Part shown: positions 1-5,786 of the stretch, in pieces | Numbering within the stretch: the stretch's first letter is position 1 | Layout: each line of letters opens with the position of its first letter | Origin: an uncultured Eubacteriales bacterium | Lineage (GTDB): Bacteria; Bacillota; Clostridia; Oscillospirales; Oscillospiraceae | NCBI GenBank assembly: GCA_900549865.1 | Contig: URPU01000082.1 | Coordinates: forward strand, 1-9,856 | Direction: 5' to 3' | DNA length: 9,856 bases | The notes under the pieces: generated by a model | The model's input: only the letters and a program-made list of their open reading frames with translations | What the model was told of the DNA's origin: nothing | The model's database searches: none | Made by a program: the position numbers and the translations under genes

Positions 1-409
1 ATCGCTTGCTGAACTGCGGAGCGCGACGAGCTGCTTTGAGACCGTACTTCTTACGCTCTTTCATTCTCGGGTCGCGGGTCAGGAAGCCGGCGGCCTTGAG
101 GGCGGAGCGGTAGTTCTCATCGACGAGGAGCAGCGCGCGGGCGATGCCGTGACGGATGGCGCCGGCCTGACCGGAAACGCCGCCGCCGCAGACGGTGGCC
201 TCTATATCGACCTTGCCGACGGTGCCGGTGGTGACCAGGGGCTGACGGACGATCAGCTTGAGGGTGTCAAGACCGAAGTAATCGTCTATATCGCGGCCGT
301 TGATGGTGATAACGCCGCTGCCGTTGGGGATGAGGTGAACGCGTGCGACGGAGGACTTTCTGCGTCCGGTGCCGTACATATAGGGCTTCTTGCACTTATA
401 GGTTGCCAT
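1..409 (-). CDS. rpsI: 30S ribosomal protein S9 (stop codon just outside window)
   Basis: Small-subunit protein S9, whose C-terminal tail reaches the P-site region of the 30S subunit. The reverse strand from 409 reads MATYKCKKPYMYGTGRRKSS and continues through the S9 signatures GTGRRKSSVARV, ITINGRD, GGGVSGQAGAIRHGIARAL and DPRMKERKKYGLKAARRAPQFSKR-type tail. All 136 residues of a normal-length S9 are present. Position 1 supplies only the first T of the stop codon, so the gene is complete except for the last two stop bases. The ATG at 409 is preceded by a perfect AGGAGG (419-424) with 9 nt spacing. It lies 16 bp after the rplM stop, the usual rplM-rpsI cotranscribed pair. Identification is essentially certain from motif recognition. 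Confidence 0.97.
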   Translation of the reverse strand, partial: MATYKCKKPYMYGTGRRKSSVARVHLIPNGSGVITINGRDIDDYFGLDTLKLIVRQPLVTTGTVGKVDIEATVCGGGVSGQAGAIRHGIARALLLVDENYRSALKAAGFLTRDPRMKERKKYGLKAARRAPQFSKR

Positions 410-425
410 ATTCTCTTACCTCCTC

Positions 426-854
426 TTAGCGATCCCAAACTTCGGGCTTCTGGGCCTCATGGTCGTGCTCCGCGCCGGCGAAGATGCGCAGACGCTTGAG
501 CTGCCACTCGGCGATGGTGTTCTTCTGGAGCATGCCGCGCACGGCCAGACGCATTGCCAGCTCGGGCTTCTTCTCCATAAGGGTCTTATACTGGGTCTCC
601 TTCAGGCCGCCGGGATAACCGGAGTGAGTGCGGTAGTACTTCTGCTCCAGTTTCTTGCCGGTGAGGACGGCGTCCTTCGCGTTGATGATGATGACGTAGT
701 CGCCGCAGTCAACGTGAGGGGTGTAATCGGTCTTGAGCTTGCCGCGGAGAAGGTCAGCGGCGAGGGCAGCGGTCTTGCCCATGGGCTTGCCGGCTGCATC
801 AAGGATGTACCACTTACGGGTAACGGATTCCTTGGTTGCCATAGTAGTAGACAT
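426..854 (-). CDS. rplM: 50S ribosomal protein L13
   Basis: Large-subunit protein L13, an early assembly protein that binds 23S rRNA. The 142-residue product has the family landmarks RKWYILDAAGKPMGK near the N-terminus, LLRGKLKTDYTPHVDCGDYVIIINA (about 36-60), the GKKLEQKYYRTHSGYPGGLK block (about 66-85) and the C-terminal RLRIFAGAEHDHEAQKP. Length matches the family. The start at 854 is preferred over the internal Met5 (842) because GGAGG at 862-866 lies 7 nt upstream of it, whereas nothing comparable fits Met5. It is the first gene of a two-gene unit with rpsI and has its own promoter and a structured 5' leader immediately upstream. Confidence 0.97.
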   Translation of the reverse strand: MSTTMATKESVTRKWYILDAAGKPMGKTAALAADLLRGKLKTDYTPHVDCGDYVIIINAKDAVLTGKKLEQKYYRTHSGYPGGLKETQYKTLMEKKPELAMRLAVRGMLQKNTIAEWQLKRLRIFAGAEHDHEAQKPEVWDR

Positions 855-935
855 ATCTGTGCCTCCATATAGAATAAATGTTTTGACATTTCAGGGGCGC
901 GCAAGTAGAATATCATTAAATATCCCCAGACGCGC
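855..935 (-). ncRNA. Structured 5' leader of rplM, candidate L13 autoregulatory leader
   Basis: The predicted leader RNA holds a two-part stem. An outer GCGCG/CGCGC pair (931-935 with 897-901) encloses an inner hairpin, GGAUAU-loop-AUAUUC, separated by internal loops. A second small hairpin (AAAUGU/ACAUUU, 876-891) sits just before the ribosome binding site. L13 leaders that let L13 control its own operon are known in Firmicutes. That this is one is inferred from position and simple fold only; I cannot match it to the published consensus by eye. Confidence 0.4.
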
Positions 936-941
936 TTTATC

Positions 942-970
942 TTTATACCACAAGCATTTTACCCTGTCAA
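942..970 (-). promoter_or_regulatory. Promoter of rplM-rpsI
   Basis: Reading the minus strand, TTGACA (965-970) is followed after exactly 17 bp by TATAAA (942-947). This is a near-consensus housekeeping sigma promoter pointing at rplM. The predicted start is near 935, which leaves a 5' leader of about 80 nt before the rplM start codon. Confidence 0.85.
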
Positions 971-1072
971 CACCAAATTTAATTCTGATTTTCAAATCTC
1001 GCAAAAGCTTTGAAATACTCGCAAAAGCGCCGGAAAGCTTGAAACGGATTTTTGATTTTTTGAGGGCGGAAA

Positions 1073-1813
1073 ATGGACATAAAAGCACTGAATGATTTCA
1101 CCGGCTGCGTAAGGCGCGCAGTTGACGATTACGGCATGATAAACGAGGGCGACAGAGTCGCCGTGGGCGTGTCCGGCGGGAAGGACAGCATGCTGCTGCT
1201 CGCGGCGCTGCGGCAGCTTCAAAGCTATTACCCCAAGCGCTTCGAGCTGGGCGCGATAACGATAGAGCTGGGCTTCGAGGGGATGGATTTCACGCCGGTG
1301 AAGCGCTTCTGCGAGGAGCGCGGGATAGAATACACCTGCGTGAAAACGGACATCAAGGAGGTCGTGTTCGACGTGCGGCAGGAGGATAACCCATGCGCAC
1401 TGTGCGCGAAGATGCGCCGCGGCGCGCTGAACAACACCCTCAGGGAGCGGGGCATGAACAAGCTCGCCCTCGGGCACCATTTTGACGACGCGGTGGAGAC
1501 CTTCATGATGAGCCTGCTTTTTGAAGGGCGGCTGAGCTGCTTTCAGCCTGTGACGTATCTTGACCGCTCCGGCGTGACGCAGATACGCCCGCTGATATAC
1601 GCCGGGGAGCAGCGCATCGCAAACCTTGCCGCGGCGCTGGAGCTGCCCATCGTGGAAAACCCGTGCCCGCAGGACAAGACCAGCAAGCGCTATGAAATAA
1701 AGCAGCTGTTGAAGAGCATGTGCGGGGAGTACCCGGACATGAAAACGAAGGTGTTCGGCGCGATGCAGCGCCTGCCACTGCCGGGCTGGGCACCTGGCGC
1801 GCATGACAGATGA
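1073..1813 (+). CDS. TtcA-family tRNA 2-thiocytidine biosynthesis ATPase
   Basis: An adenylating PP-loop enzyme of the TtcA/TtuA group. Characterised TtcA thiolates C32 of tRNAs using ATP and an iron-sulfur cluster. The 246-residue protein has the PP-loop SGGKDS at 34-39, a CxxC in NPCALCAKMRRG (Cys108, Cys111), LGHHFDDAVETFMMSLLF at 133-150, and a third cysteine in NPCPQD (Cys198). These three cysteines match the cluster ligands of the family. The protein is somewhat shorter than the enterobacterial enzyme. The start at 1073 follows a weak purine stretch (GAGGGCGGAAA). It diverges from rplM over a 218 bp gap, and its stop overlaps the next gene by 4 bp (ATGA). I see no convincing promoter for it. 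The exact substrate (C32 thiolation) is inferred from the family; a gene name is withheld because Firmicute members are less well characterised. Confidence 0.88.
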   Translation: MDIKALNDFTGCVRRAVDDYGMINEGDRVAVGVSGGKDSMLLLAALRQLQSYYPKRFELGAITIELGFEGMDFTPVKRFCEERGIEYTCVKTDIKEVVFDVRQEDNPCALCAKMRRGALNNTLRERGMNKLALGHHFDDAVETFMMSLLFEGRLSCFQPVTYLDRSGVTQIRPLIYAGEQRIANLAAALELPIVENPCPQDKTSKRYEIKQLLKSMCGEYPDMKTKVFGAMQRLPLPGWAPGAHDR

Positions 1814-2079
1814 GAAAGGCGGATGAAAACATGCAGGAGCTGAAGCTCAAACGCGTATACAGGCATTTCAAGGGCGACTATTACCTCGTCGAGGACGTGG
1901 CGAGAAGCTCGGAGAGCGGGGAGGAGTACGTCGTATACCGCAAGCTGTACGGCGACGGCGGGCTGTGGATAAGGCCGAAGGAGATGTTCCTCAGTGAAGT
2001 GGACCGCGAAAAATACCCGGACGCCGGGCAGAAGTACCGCTTTGAATTACAGGAGATAGAAAGCGCGGCAGGGCACTGA
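1810..2079 (+). CDS. DUF1653 domain protein
   Basis: A small soluble protein with the DUF1653 pattern almost end to end: RVYRHFKGDYYLVEDVARSS, GEEYVVYRKLYGDGGLWIRP, then EMFLSEVDREKYPD and QKYRFEL. The function of this family is not established. The reading frame opens at an ATG overlapping the ttcA-like stop as ATGA, which would couple translation. A second in-frame ATG at 1831 (Met8, giving 82 residues) has a GGCGGA 7 nt upstream, and the conserved domain begins only a few residues after it, so 1831 may well be the true start. No membrane segment or signal peptide is visible. Cotranscription with the upstream gene is likely from the overlap; the gene downstream begins 22 bp later. Confidence 0.85.
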   Translation: MRKADENMQELKLKRVYRHFKGDYYLVEDVARSSESGEEYVVYRKLYGDGGLWIRPKEMFLSEVDREKYPDAGQKYRFELQEIESAAGH

Positions 2080-2101
2080 AAAAACGCGCGCGGAGGCGGA
2101 C

Positions 2102-2548
2102 ATGGACGCCATACGGGCGATGACGGCGCAGTTCGACACCTATATCTCCACGGAGATAGGACAGAACATGATAGCGGAGATCGCCGGGCAGATGGTGGGC
2201 GTTGTGGCGCTGGCGGCGCTGGTGATAGTGGGCGTGCTGCTGTTCACGTCGCGCAGCTATTTCGAGGTGGTCATATTCCTTGTGGTATTCTCCGTGGCGG
2301 CGCTGCTGAACATGGGCACAAACTTCTGGCTGGGCGAGATATCGTCCATCACGAACTCCATCGCCGTGATAATGCAGCTTGCGCTGGCGATAGACTACGC
2401 CATCATATTTTCCCACCGCTATCAGGACGAGGCGGAGCGGACAGAGTACCTGTGGCCCGCCATAGGCGGCGCGGCTATCATAGCCGCCGCGGGGGCATAT
2501 CTGCTGTTTCGGCGGAAGAAAAAACGGCCCGCCCCCGCGGAAAGCTGA
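2102..2548 (+). CDS. Small membrane protein resembling a fragment of an MMPL/RND exporter
   Basis: This 148-residue protein has about four hydrophobic segments (roughly 30-48, 53-71, 81-104 and 116-136) and a basic tail (RRKKKRP). Residues about 28-112 carry the pattern of the first helix bundle of MMPL-type (RND superfamily) exporters, notably LLNMGTNFWLGEIS and LALAIDYAIIFSHRYQDE. A full-length MMPL protein is several hundred residues. Here the first helix, nearly all of the large external domain and everything after the fourth helix are missing. They are replaced by a start about 30 residues ahead of helix 2 and by an unrelated-looking Gly/Ala-rich helix with a Lys/Arg end. A good GGAGG (2092-2096) precedes the ATG and no frameshift is visible, so it may be expressed. 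It could be a deletion relic or a genuine minimal protein; transport activity by itself is doubtful. Confidence 0.7.
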   Translation: MDAIRAMTAQFDTYISTEIGQNMIAEIAGQMVGVVALAALVIVGVLLFTSRSYFEVVIFLVVFSVAALLNMGTNFWLGEISSITNSIAVIMQLALAIDYAIIFSHRYQDEAERTEYLWPAIGGAAIIAAAGAYLLFRRKKKRPAPAES

Positions 2549-2584
2549 GAGCAGGCCGAATAAGCAAAATACCGCATATGACAA

Positions 2585-2614
2585 TGCCCCTCCGGATGAA
2601 AATCCGGAGGGGCA
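2585..2614. terminator. Strong hairpin between convergent MMPL-like gene and pnp
   Basis: A 13-bp perfect stem, TGCCCCTCCGGAT with its complement, closes a GAAA loop (as read on plus). On the plus strand it is followed by AATAGTTTT, a modest T-tract. The minus side has no clean T-run. It lies 36 bp after the MMPL-like gene and 35 bp beyond the pnp stop, so it can serve both convergent units, most clearly the plus-strand one. Confidence 0.8.
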
Positions 2615-2649
2615 ATAGTTTTAAATGTTAAAGGCTGTGCGCGTTTATA

Positions 2650-4770
2650 TTACGCCTCGCCGCGCTCCTTGAGCGCGTCCTTGCGGCTGAGGTCGATGCC
2701 CTTGGGGCCGACGTTCATGACCTTGACCCAGGTCATGTCGCCTATCTTCAGCACGTCCTCGACCTTCTCGGTGCGCTTGAACTCAAGATCCTTGATCTTG
2801 ACGAGGCCGTCCTTGCCGGGGGCGAGCTCGACCCACGCGCCGAAGTCGGAGCGGATGTTGGAGACGCGGCCGTAGTAGAGGGCGCCGATCTCCGGCTCAA
2901 ACACGATATCCTCGATGGTCTTGCGCGCGGCGCGGCAGGCCTCGATATCGGAGCTGGCGATGAAGATGTTGCCGTCGTCGTTGATGTCGATCTTGCAGCC
3001 GGTGTCGGCGGTGATCTTCTGGATGACCTTGCCGCCGGAGCCGATGACCTCGCGGATCTTGTCGGGGTTGATCTTCATCTGAATCATCTTGGGCGCGCTC
3101 TTGGCAAGCTCACGGCGCGGCTCAGCAATGGCCTTGAGCATTATCGCGTCGAGGATCTGGAAGCGGGCTTCCTTGGTCATTGCGAAGGCTTCCTTGACGA
3201 TCTCATGCTTGAGGCCGTCGTTCTTGAGGTCCATCTGGATGGCGGTGATGCCCTGCTTGGTGCCGGCCACCTTGAAGTCCATCTCGCCGTGGAAGTCCTC
3301 AACGCCTTGAATGTCTATGAACGTGGTGAAATCGTCGCCGTCCTGGATAAGGCCGCAGGAGATACCGGCAACGGGGGCCTTGATGGGCACACCGGCGTCC
3401 ATGAGCGCAAGCGTTGTGCCGCAGATGGAGCCCTGAGAGGTGGAGCCGTTGGAGGAAAGGACCTCGCTGACGACGCGGATGGCGTAGGGGAAGTCCTCGA
3501 CCTCGGGGATGACGCACTCAAGCGCCTTCTCCACGAGAGCGCCGTGGCCGTATTCACGGCGGCCGGTGCTGCGGCTGGCACGCGCCTCGCCAGTGGAGTA
3601 GGAGGGCATATTGTAGTGGTGCATGAAGCGCTTCTCGGTCTCTTCCCAGATGGTGTCGAGCTTCTGGCACTCGCTGAGCGGGGCGAGAGTGGCGATGGAG
3701 AGCACCTGCGTCTGGCCGCGGGTGAACAGGCCGGAGCCGTGCACCACGGGGATAACGCCGACCTCTGCGCCGAGGGGGCGGATCTCATTCATCTGGCGGC
3801 CGTCAACACGCTTGCCGGCAAGCAGCCACTTCTTCACGACCTTCTTCTGCAGCTTGTAAAGGATCTCGTCCATATACTGCATCATGTCGGGGTGCTCCTC
3901 GCTGTACTTTTCCTCGACCATGGAGACCCAGTCGTTCACGCGCGCCTCGCGCACGTTCTTGTCGTCGGTGTCCATGCAGTATTCCATGGACTCGAACTCC
4001 TTCTCGACCAGCTCGTCAAACAGGGCCTGATCGAATGCGGCGTGCTCATACTCGAACTTCGGCTTGCCGACCTCGGCGACCATCTTGTCAATGAGGTCGA
4101 GGACGGGCTGAAGATGCTCATGCGCCTGCACGATACCCTCGTACATCACGTCGTCCGGGACCTGATCGGCCTCAGACTCGATCATGACTATCTTCTTGTG
4201 AGTGGCGGCGATGGTGGTGATCATGCGGTTGCCGTTGTGGCGCTCCTCCTGTGTGGGGTTGAAGAGGAACTTCTCCCCGTCCCAGCCGAGCACGATACCG
4301 GCGATGGGGCCGTTGAAGGGAACATCGGAAATGGATACGGCGGCGGAAGCGCCGATCATCGCGGTGATCTCCGGGGAGCAGTCGCGGTCAACACTCAGCA
4401 CCTCGCAGGCGATGACGACGTCATTGCGCAGGTCGGAGGGGAAGAGGGGGCGCATGGGGCGGTCGATAAGGCGGGAGGCCAGAACTGCGGGCAGGCTGGG
4501 CTTACCCTCGCGGCGCATGAAGCTGCCGGGGATGCGGCCGACGGCGTAAAGCTTCTCGTTGAAGTCAACGGAGAGGGGGAAGTAATCGATGCCGTCCTTG
4601 GGGCGGGCGGAGGCGGTGCAGGTGACGAGCACGGTCGTCTCACCGTATTTGACGAGCACGGCGGCGTTGCACAGCTCCGCCATCTTGCCGACCTCCATGG
4701 ACAGGGGGCGGCCCTCGTACATGATCTCATACTTCTTGTAGTTGGGGAACTGCTTCTGGGTGATTATCAT
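2650..4770 (-). CDS. pnp: Polyribonucleotide nucleotidyltransferase (PNPase)
   Basis: PNPase degrades RNA 3' to 5' by phosphorolysis and takes part in mRNA turnover and RNA quality control. From the ATG at 4770 the protein is 706 residues, normal for the family. Seen in order: first RNase PH domain (about 10-145, with GSFMRREGKP), helical linker (about 240-310), second RNase PH domain (about 320-545, with GSICGTTLALMDAG and FHGEMDFKVAGT), KH domain (about 565-625, IREVIGSGGKVIQK carrying the GxxG loop) and S1 domain (about 627-697). Asp492 and Asp498 appear to match the catalytic Asp pair of the E. coli enzyme. Start 4770 has AAGGAG (4778-4783) 7 nt upstream; the open frame reaches a GTG at 4797, but that start has no binding site. 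It follows rpsO in the classic rpsO-pnp order. Confidence 0.97.
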   Translation of the reverse strand: MIITQKQFPNYKKYEIMYEGRPLSMEVGKMAELCNAAVLVKYGETTVLVTCTASARPKDGIDYFPLSVDFNEKLYAVGRIPGSFMRREGKPSLPAVLASRLIDRPMRPLFPSDLRNDVVIACEVLSVDRDCSPEITAMIGASAAVSISDVPFNGPIAGIVLGWDGEKFLFNPTQEERHNGNRMITTIAATHKKIVMIESEADQVPDDVMYEGIVQAHEHLQPVLDLIDKMVAEVGKPKFEYEHAAFDQALFDELVEKEFESMEYCMDTDDKNVREARVNDWVSMVEEKYSEEHPDMMQYMDEILYKLQKKVVKKWLLAGKRVDGRQMNEIRPLGAEVGVIPVVHGSGLFTRGQTQVLSIATLAPLSECQKLDTIWEETEKRFMHHYNMPSYSTGEARASRSTGRREYGHGALVEKALECVIPEVEDFPYAIRVVSEVLSSNGSTSQGSICGTTLALMDAGVPIKAPVAGISCGLIQDGDDFTTFIDIQGVEDFHGEMDFKVAGTKQGITAIQMDLKNDGLKHEIVKEAFAMTKEARFQILDAIMLKAIAEPRRELAKSAPKMIQMKINPDKIREVIGSGGKVIQKITADTGCKIDINDDGNIFIASSDIEACRAARKTIEDIVFEPEIGALYYGRVSNIRSDFGAWVELAPGKDGLVKIKDLEFKRTEKVEDVLKIGDMTWVKVMNVGPKGIDLSRKDALKERGEA

Positions 4771-4814
4771 TTGCTTTCTCCTTTTTATTTTCGGCACTTC
4801 CCAATGCTTAGCAC

Positions 4815-4849
4815 TTGGACCCCGGCGCGGCGCGCACGCCGCCGTCCAA
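4815..4849 (-). promoter_or_regulatory. GC-rich hairpin in the pnp 5' leader
   Basis: The pnp leader can form a long hairpin: TTGGAC pairs with GTCCAA (4844-4849 with 4815-4820) around an inner GCGGCG/CGCCGC stem with a 4-nt loop. In E. coli a leader hairpin cut by RNase III underlies pnp autoregulation. An equivalent role here is inferred from position only. No convincing -35/-10 pair was found between rpsO and pnp, so pnp probably depends at least partly on read-through from rpsO. Confidence 0.45.
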
Positions 4850-4905
4850 ATACTAAAACATCGGGAAAGTGCAGGGTTTACGACAACATAACTGACGGGA
4901 AAATA

Positions 4906-4934
4906 TATGGAGACAATATTAAATTGTCTCCATA
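4906..4934 (-). terminator. rpsO-pnp intergenic terminator-like hairpin
   Basis: A perfect 12-bp inverted repeat, TATGGAGACAAT with its complement, has a 5-nt loop. On the minus strand it is followed by TATTTTCCC, so it resembles a leaky intrinsic terminator located 38 bp after the rpsO stop. On the plus strand it is followed by an A-run. A partial terminator between rpsO and pnp is known in E. coli; the same layout here suggests that pnp is read at reduced level from the rpsO promoter. Confidence 0.7.
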
Positions 4935-4971
4935 CAAAAAACCTTCATAGTCCTCAGACGCCAAGGCGCAA

Positions 4972-5238
4972 TCACTTACGGATGTTCAGCTTGGCGATGA
5001 TAGCGCGGTAGCGCTCAATGTCCTTCTTCGCAAGGTAGTCCAGCAGACGGCGGCGCTTACCGACCATCTTGTACATGCCCAGACGGCTGTGGTCGTCGTT
5101 GGGGTGCTTCTTGAGGTGCTCGGTCAGCTCACGGATGCGCTGGGAGAGAATGGCGATCTGGACTTCGGGAGAGCCGGTGTCGCCCTCATGGGTGGCGTTG
5201 TCGGCGATGACCTGGGTCTTGACTTCTTTGGTGATCAT
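4972..5238 (-). CDS. rpsO: 30S ribosomal protein S15
   Basis: Primary 16S rRNA-binding protein S15, which organises the central domain of the 30S subunit and contributes to intersubunit bridges. The 88-residue product matches family length and shows the diagnostic THEGDTGSPEVQIAILSQRI, LTEHLKKHPNDDHSRLGMYK and VGKRRRLLDYLAKKD blocks. The ATG at 5238 is preceded by AAAGGGG about 11 nt upstream. The gene has its own near-consensus promoter and a structured leader of roughly 108 nt, and is followed by a terminator-like hairpin and pnp. Confidence 0.98.
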   Translation of the reverse strand: MITKEVKTQVIADNATHEGDTGSPEVQIAILSQRIRELTEHLKKHPNDDHSRLGMYKMVGKRRRLLDYLAKKDIERYRAIIAKLNIRK

Positions 5239-5346
5239 AGTGGTTATACCCCTTTCAAATGATTACTATACCCTGCATCCAGGCTTCGGGCGGAAAGGCG
5301 ACCGCAGCGGCGGCATGACCCCGAAGCTGAGAGTGCGGGCGCATAC
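5239..5346 (-). ncRNA. Structured 5' leader of rpsO, candidate S15 autoregulatory RNA
   Basis: The predicted leader contains a perfect 8-bp helix, GCUUCGGG/CCCGAAGC (5320-5327 with 5283-5290). It encloses a CCGC/GCGG hairpin and unpaired segments. A small GAGU/ACUC hairpin lies nearer the transcription start. S15 represses its own mRNA in several bacterial groups through leader RNAs of different architectures that often imitate its rRNA junction. That this leader does so is inferred from its position and fold. Confidence 0.4.
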
Positions 5347-5352
5347 TCATGT

Positions 5353-5381
5353 ATAATACCATCGCCCCGGTATAATGTCAA
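5353..5381 (-). promoter_or_regulatory. Promoter of rpsO(-pnp)
   Basis: On the minus strand, TTGACA (5376-5381) and TATTAT (5353-5358) are separated by exactly 17 bp, with a predicted start near 5346. The spacer region contains an ATACC-N8-GGTAT inverted pair (5356-5373) whose half-sites also occur beside the neighbouring XRE gene. Confidence 0.85.
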
Positions 5382-5418
5382 GAATTTTTGCGGCGCGCGG
5401 GCGCGGGAATTGCGGGAA

Positions 5419-5649
5419 TTATTTATACGGCCTCGGGTCGTCCGTGCGGCAGAGGATGTAGTCGATGGACACGCCGAAGTAATCAGCGAAGCGGATAAGA
5501 AGCTCATACCCCGCTTCACGGCTGCCGGTCTCATAGCGGCTTATGCTGTTCTGTGAAAGGTTCAGATCCAGCGCGACCTTGAGCTGGGTATAATTCCGCC
5601 CCTCGCGCAGCTCACGAAGTCTGTTCTTTATGCCTCCCACCGCCTTCAT
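5419..5649 (-). CDS. Small XRE-family helix-turn-helix transcriptional regulator
   Basis: A 76-residue protein made almost entirely of a Cro/CI-type HTH domain. The core YTQLKVALDLNLSQNSISRYETG (about 20-42) covers the two recognition-motif helices, followed by the LLIRFADYFGVSIDYIL helix typical of the family (about 50-66). It has no sensor or dimerisation domain beyond this and no membrane segment. The ATG at 5649 has only a weak, closely placed GAAGG upstream, so translation may be low. No clear minus-strand promoter was found. The upstream DNA carries inverted ATACC/GGTAT repeats overlapping a plus-strand promoter, which suggests that it represses that promoter and perhaps itself. It ends 38 bp before the rpsO -35 box without an obvious terminator. 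Confidence 0.88.
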   Translation of the reverse strand: MKAVGGIKNRLRELREGRNYTQLKVALDLNLSQNSISRYETGSREAGYELLIRFADYFGVSIDYILCRTDDPRPYK

Positions 5650-5661
5650 CCTTCATTTTTC

Positions 5662-5690
5662 TTGACATGAGAATACCAAATCGGTATAAT
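5662..5690 (+). promoter_or_regulatory. Perfect consensus promoter, plus strand, divergent from xre
   Basis: TTGACA (5662-5667), a 17-bp spacer and TATAAT (5685-5690) match the consensus at all twelve positions. The predicted start is near 5697. It points away from the XRE gene and no protein-coding gene lies downstream on this strand. Confidence 0.85.
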
Positions 5691-5711
5691 CATATTATCC
5701 CAATTTGGTAT
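5673..5711. promoter_or_regulatory. Candidate XRE operator (inverted repeats)
   Basis: ATACCAAAT (5673-5681) and its exact complement ATTTGGTAT (5703-5711) flank the -10 and start region. In addition, ATACC-N5-GGTAT (5673-5687) forms a compact inverted pair within the spacer of the plus promoter and the first bases of its -10. Location beside a small XRE gene supports a repressor-operator relation; direct binding is inferred. Confidence 0.5.
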
Positions 5712-5772
5712 GCCCAGATATTGAAATAGGCATTCTGCATCCCCGGTATTCCGGACAGTGCAGGATTTTTTT
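5697..5772 (+). ncRNA. Candidate small RNA of about 76 nt
   Basis: Transcription from the perfect promoter would begin near 5697 and stop at the intrinsic terminator ending at 5772. The RNA can form a first hairpin, AUGCC/GGCAU (5710-5714 with 5729-5733, 14-nt loop), and then the terminator hairpin. The only ATG inside (5710) opens a four-codon frame, so it does not look coding. It is antisense to the 3' untranslated region of the aminotransferase if that message reads through towards xre. No known RNA family was recognised. Confidence 0.55.
5733..5772 (+). terminator. Intrinsic terminator of the plus-strand short transcript
   Basis: CTGCA (5735-5739) pairs with TGCAG (5759-5763), extendable by two pairs, around an inner CCGG/CCGG stem with a TATT loop. 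Seven consecutive T residues follow at 5766-5772. On the opposite strand there is no T-tract, so the element works in the plus direction. The aminotransferase stop lies 15 bp beyond it. Confidence 0.75.
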
Positions 5773-5786
5773 ATATTATGGAGCTA

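Noticed and set aside
4771..4797. Nine-residue N-terminal extension of PNPase from a GTG at 4797
   Set aside because: The ATG at 4770 has AAGGAG at ideal spacing, and the extension residues are encoded by that binding site itself.
3205..4950. A 581-codon open frame on the plus strand, antisense to pnp
   Set aside because: It lies over the certain PNPase gene, has low-complexity Gly/Ala/Asp/Val-rich composition, no recognisable domain and no ribosome binding site. It is a mirror of GC-rich codon use.
5403..5420. Tandem GCGGGAATT repeat after the xre gene
   Set aside because: Two 9-bp copies overlapping the stop codon; too short and too isolated to call a repeat element.
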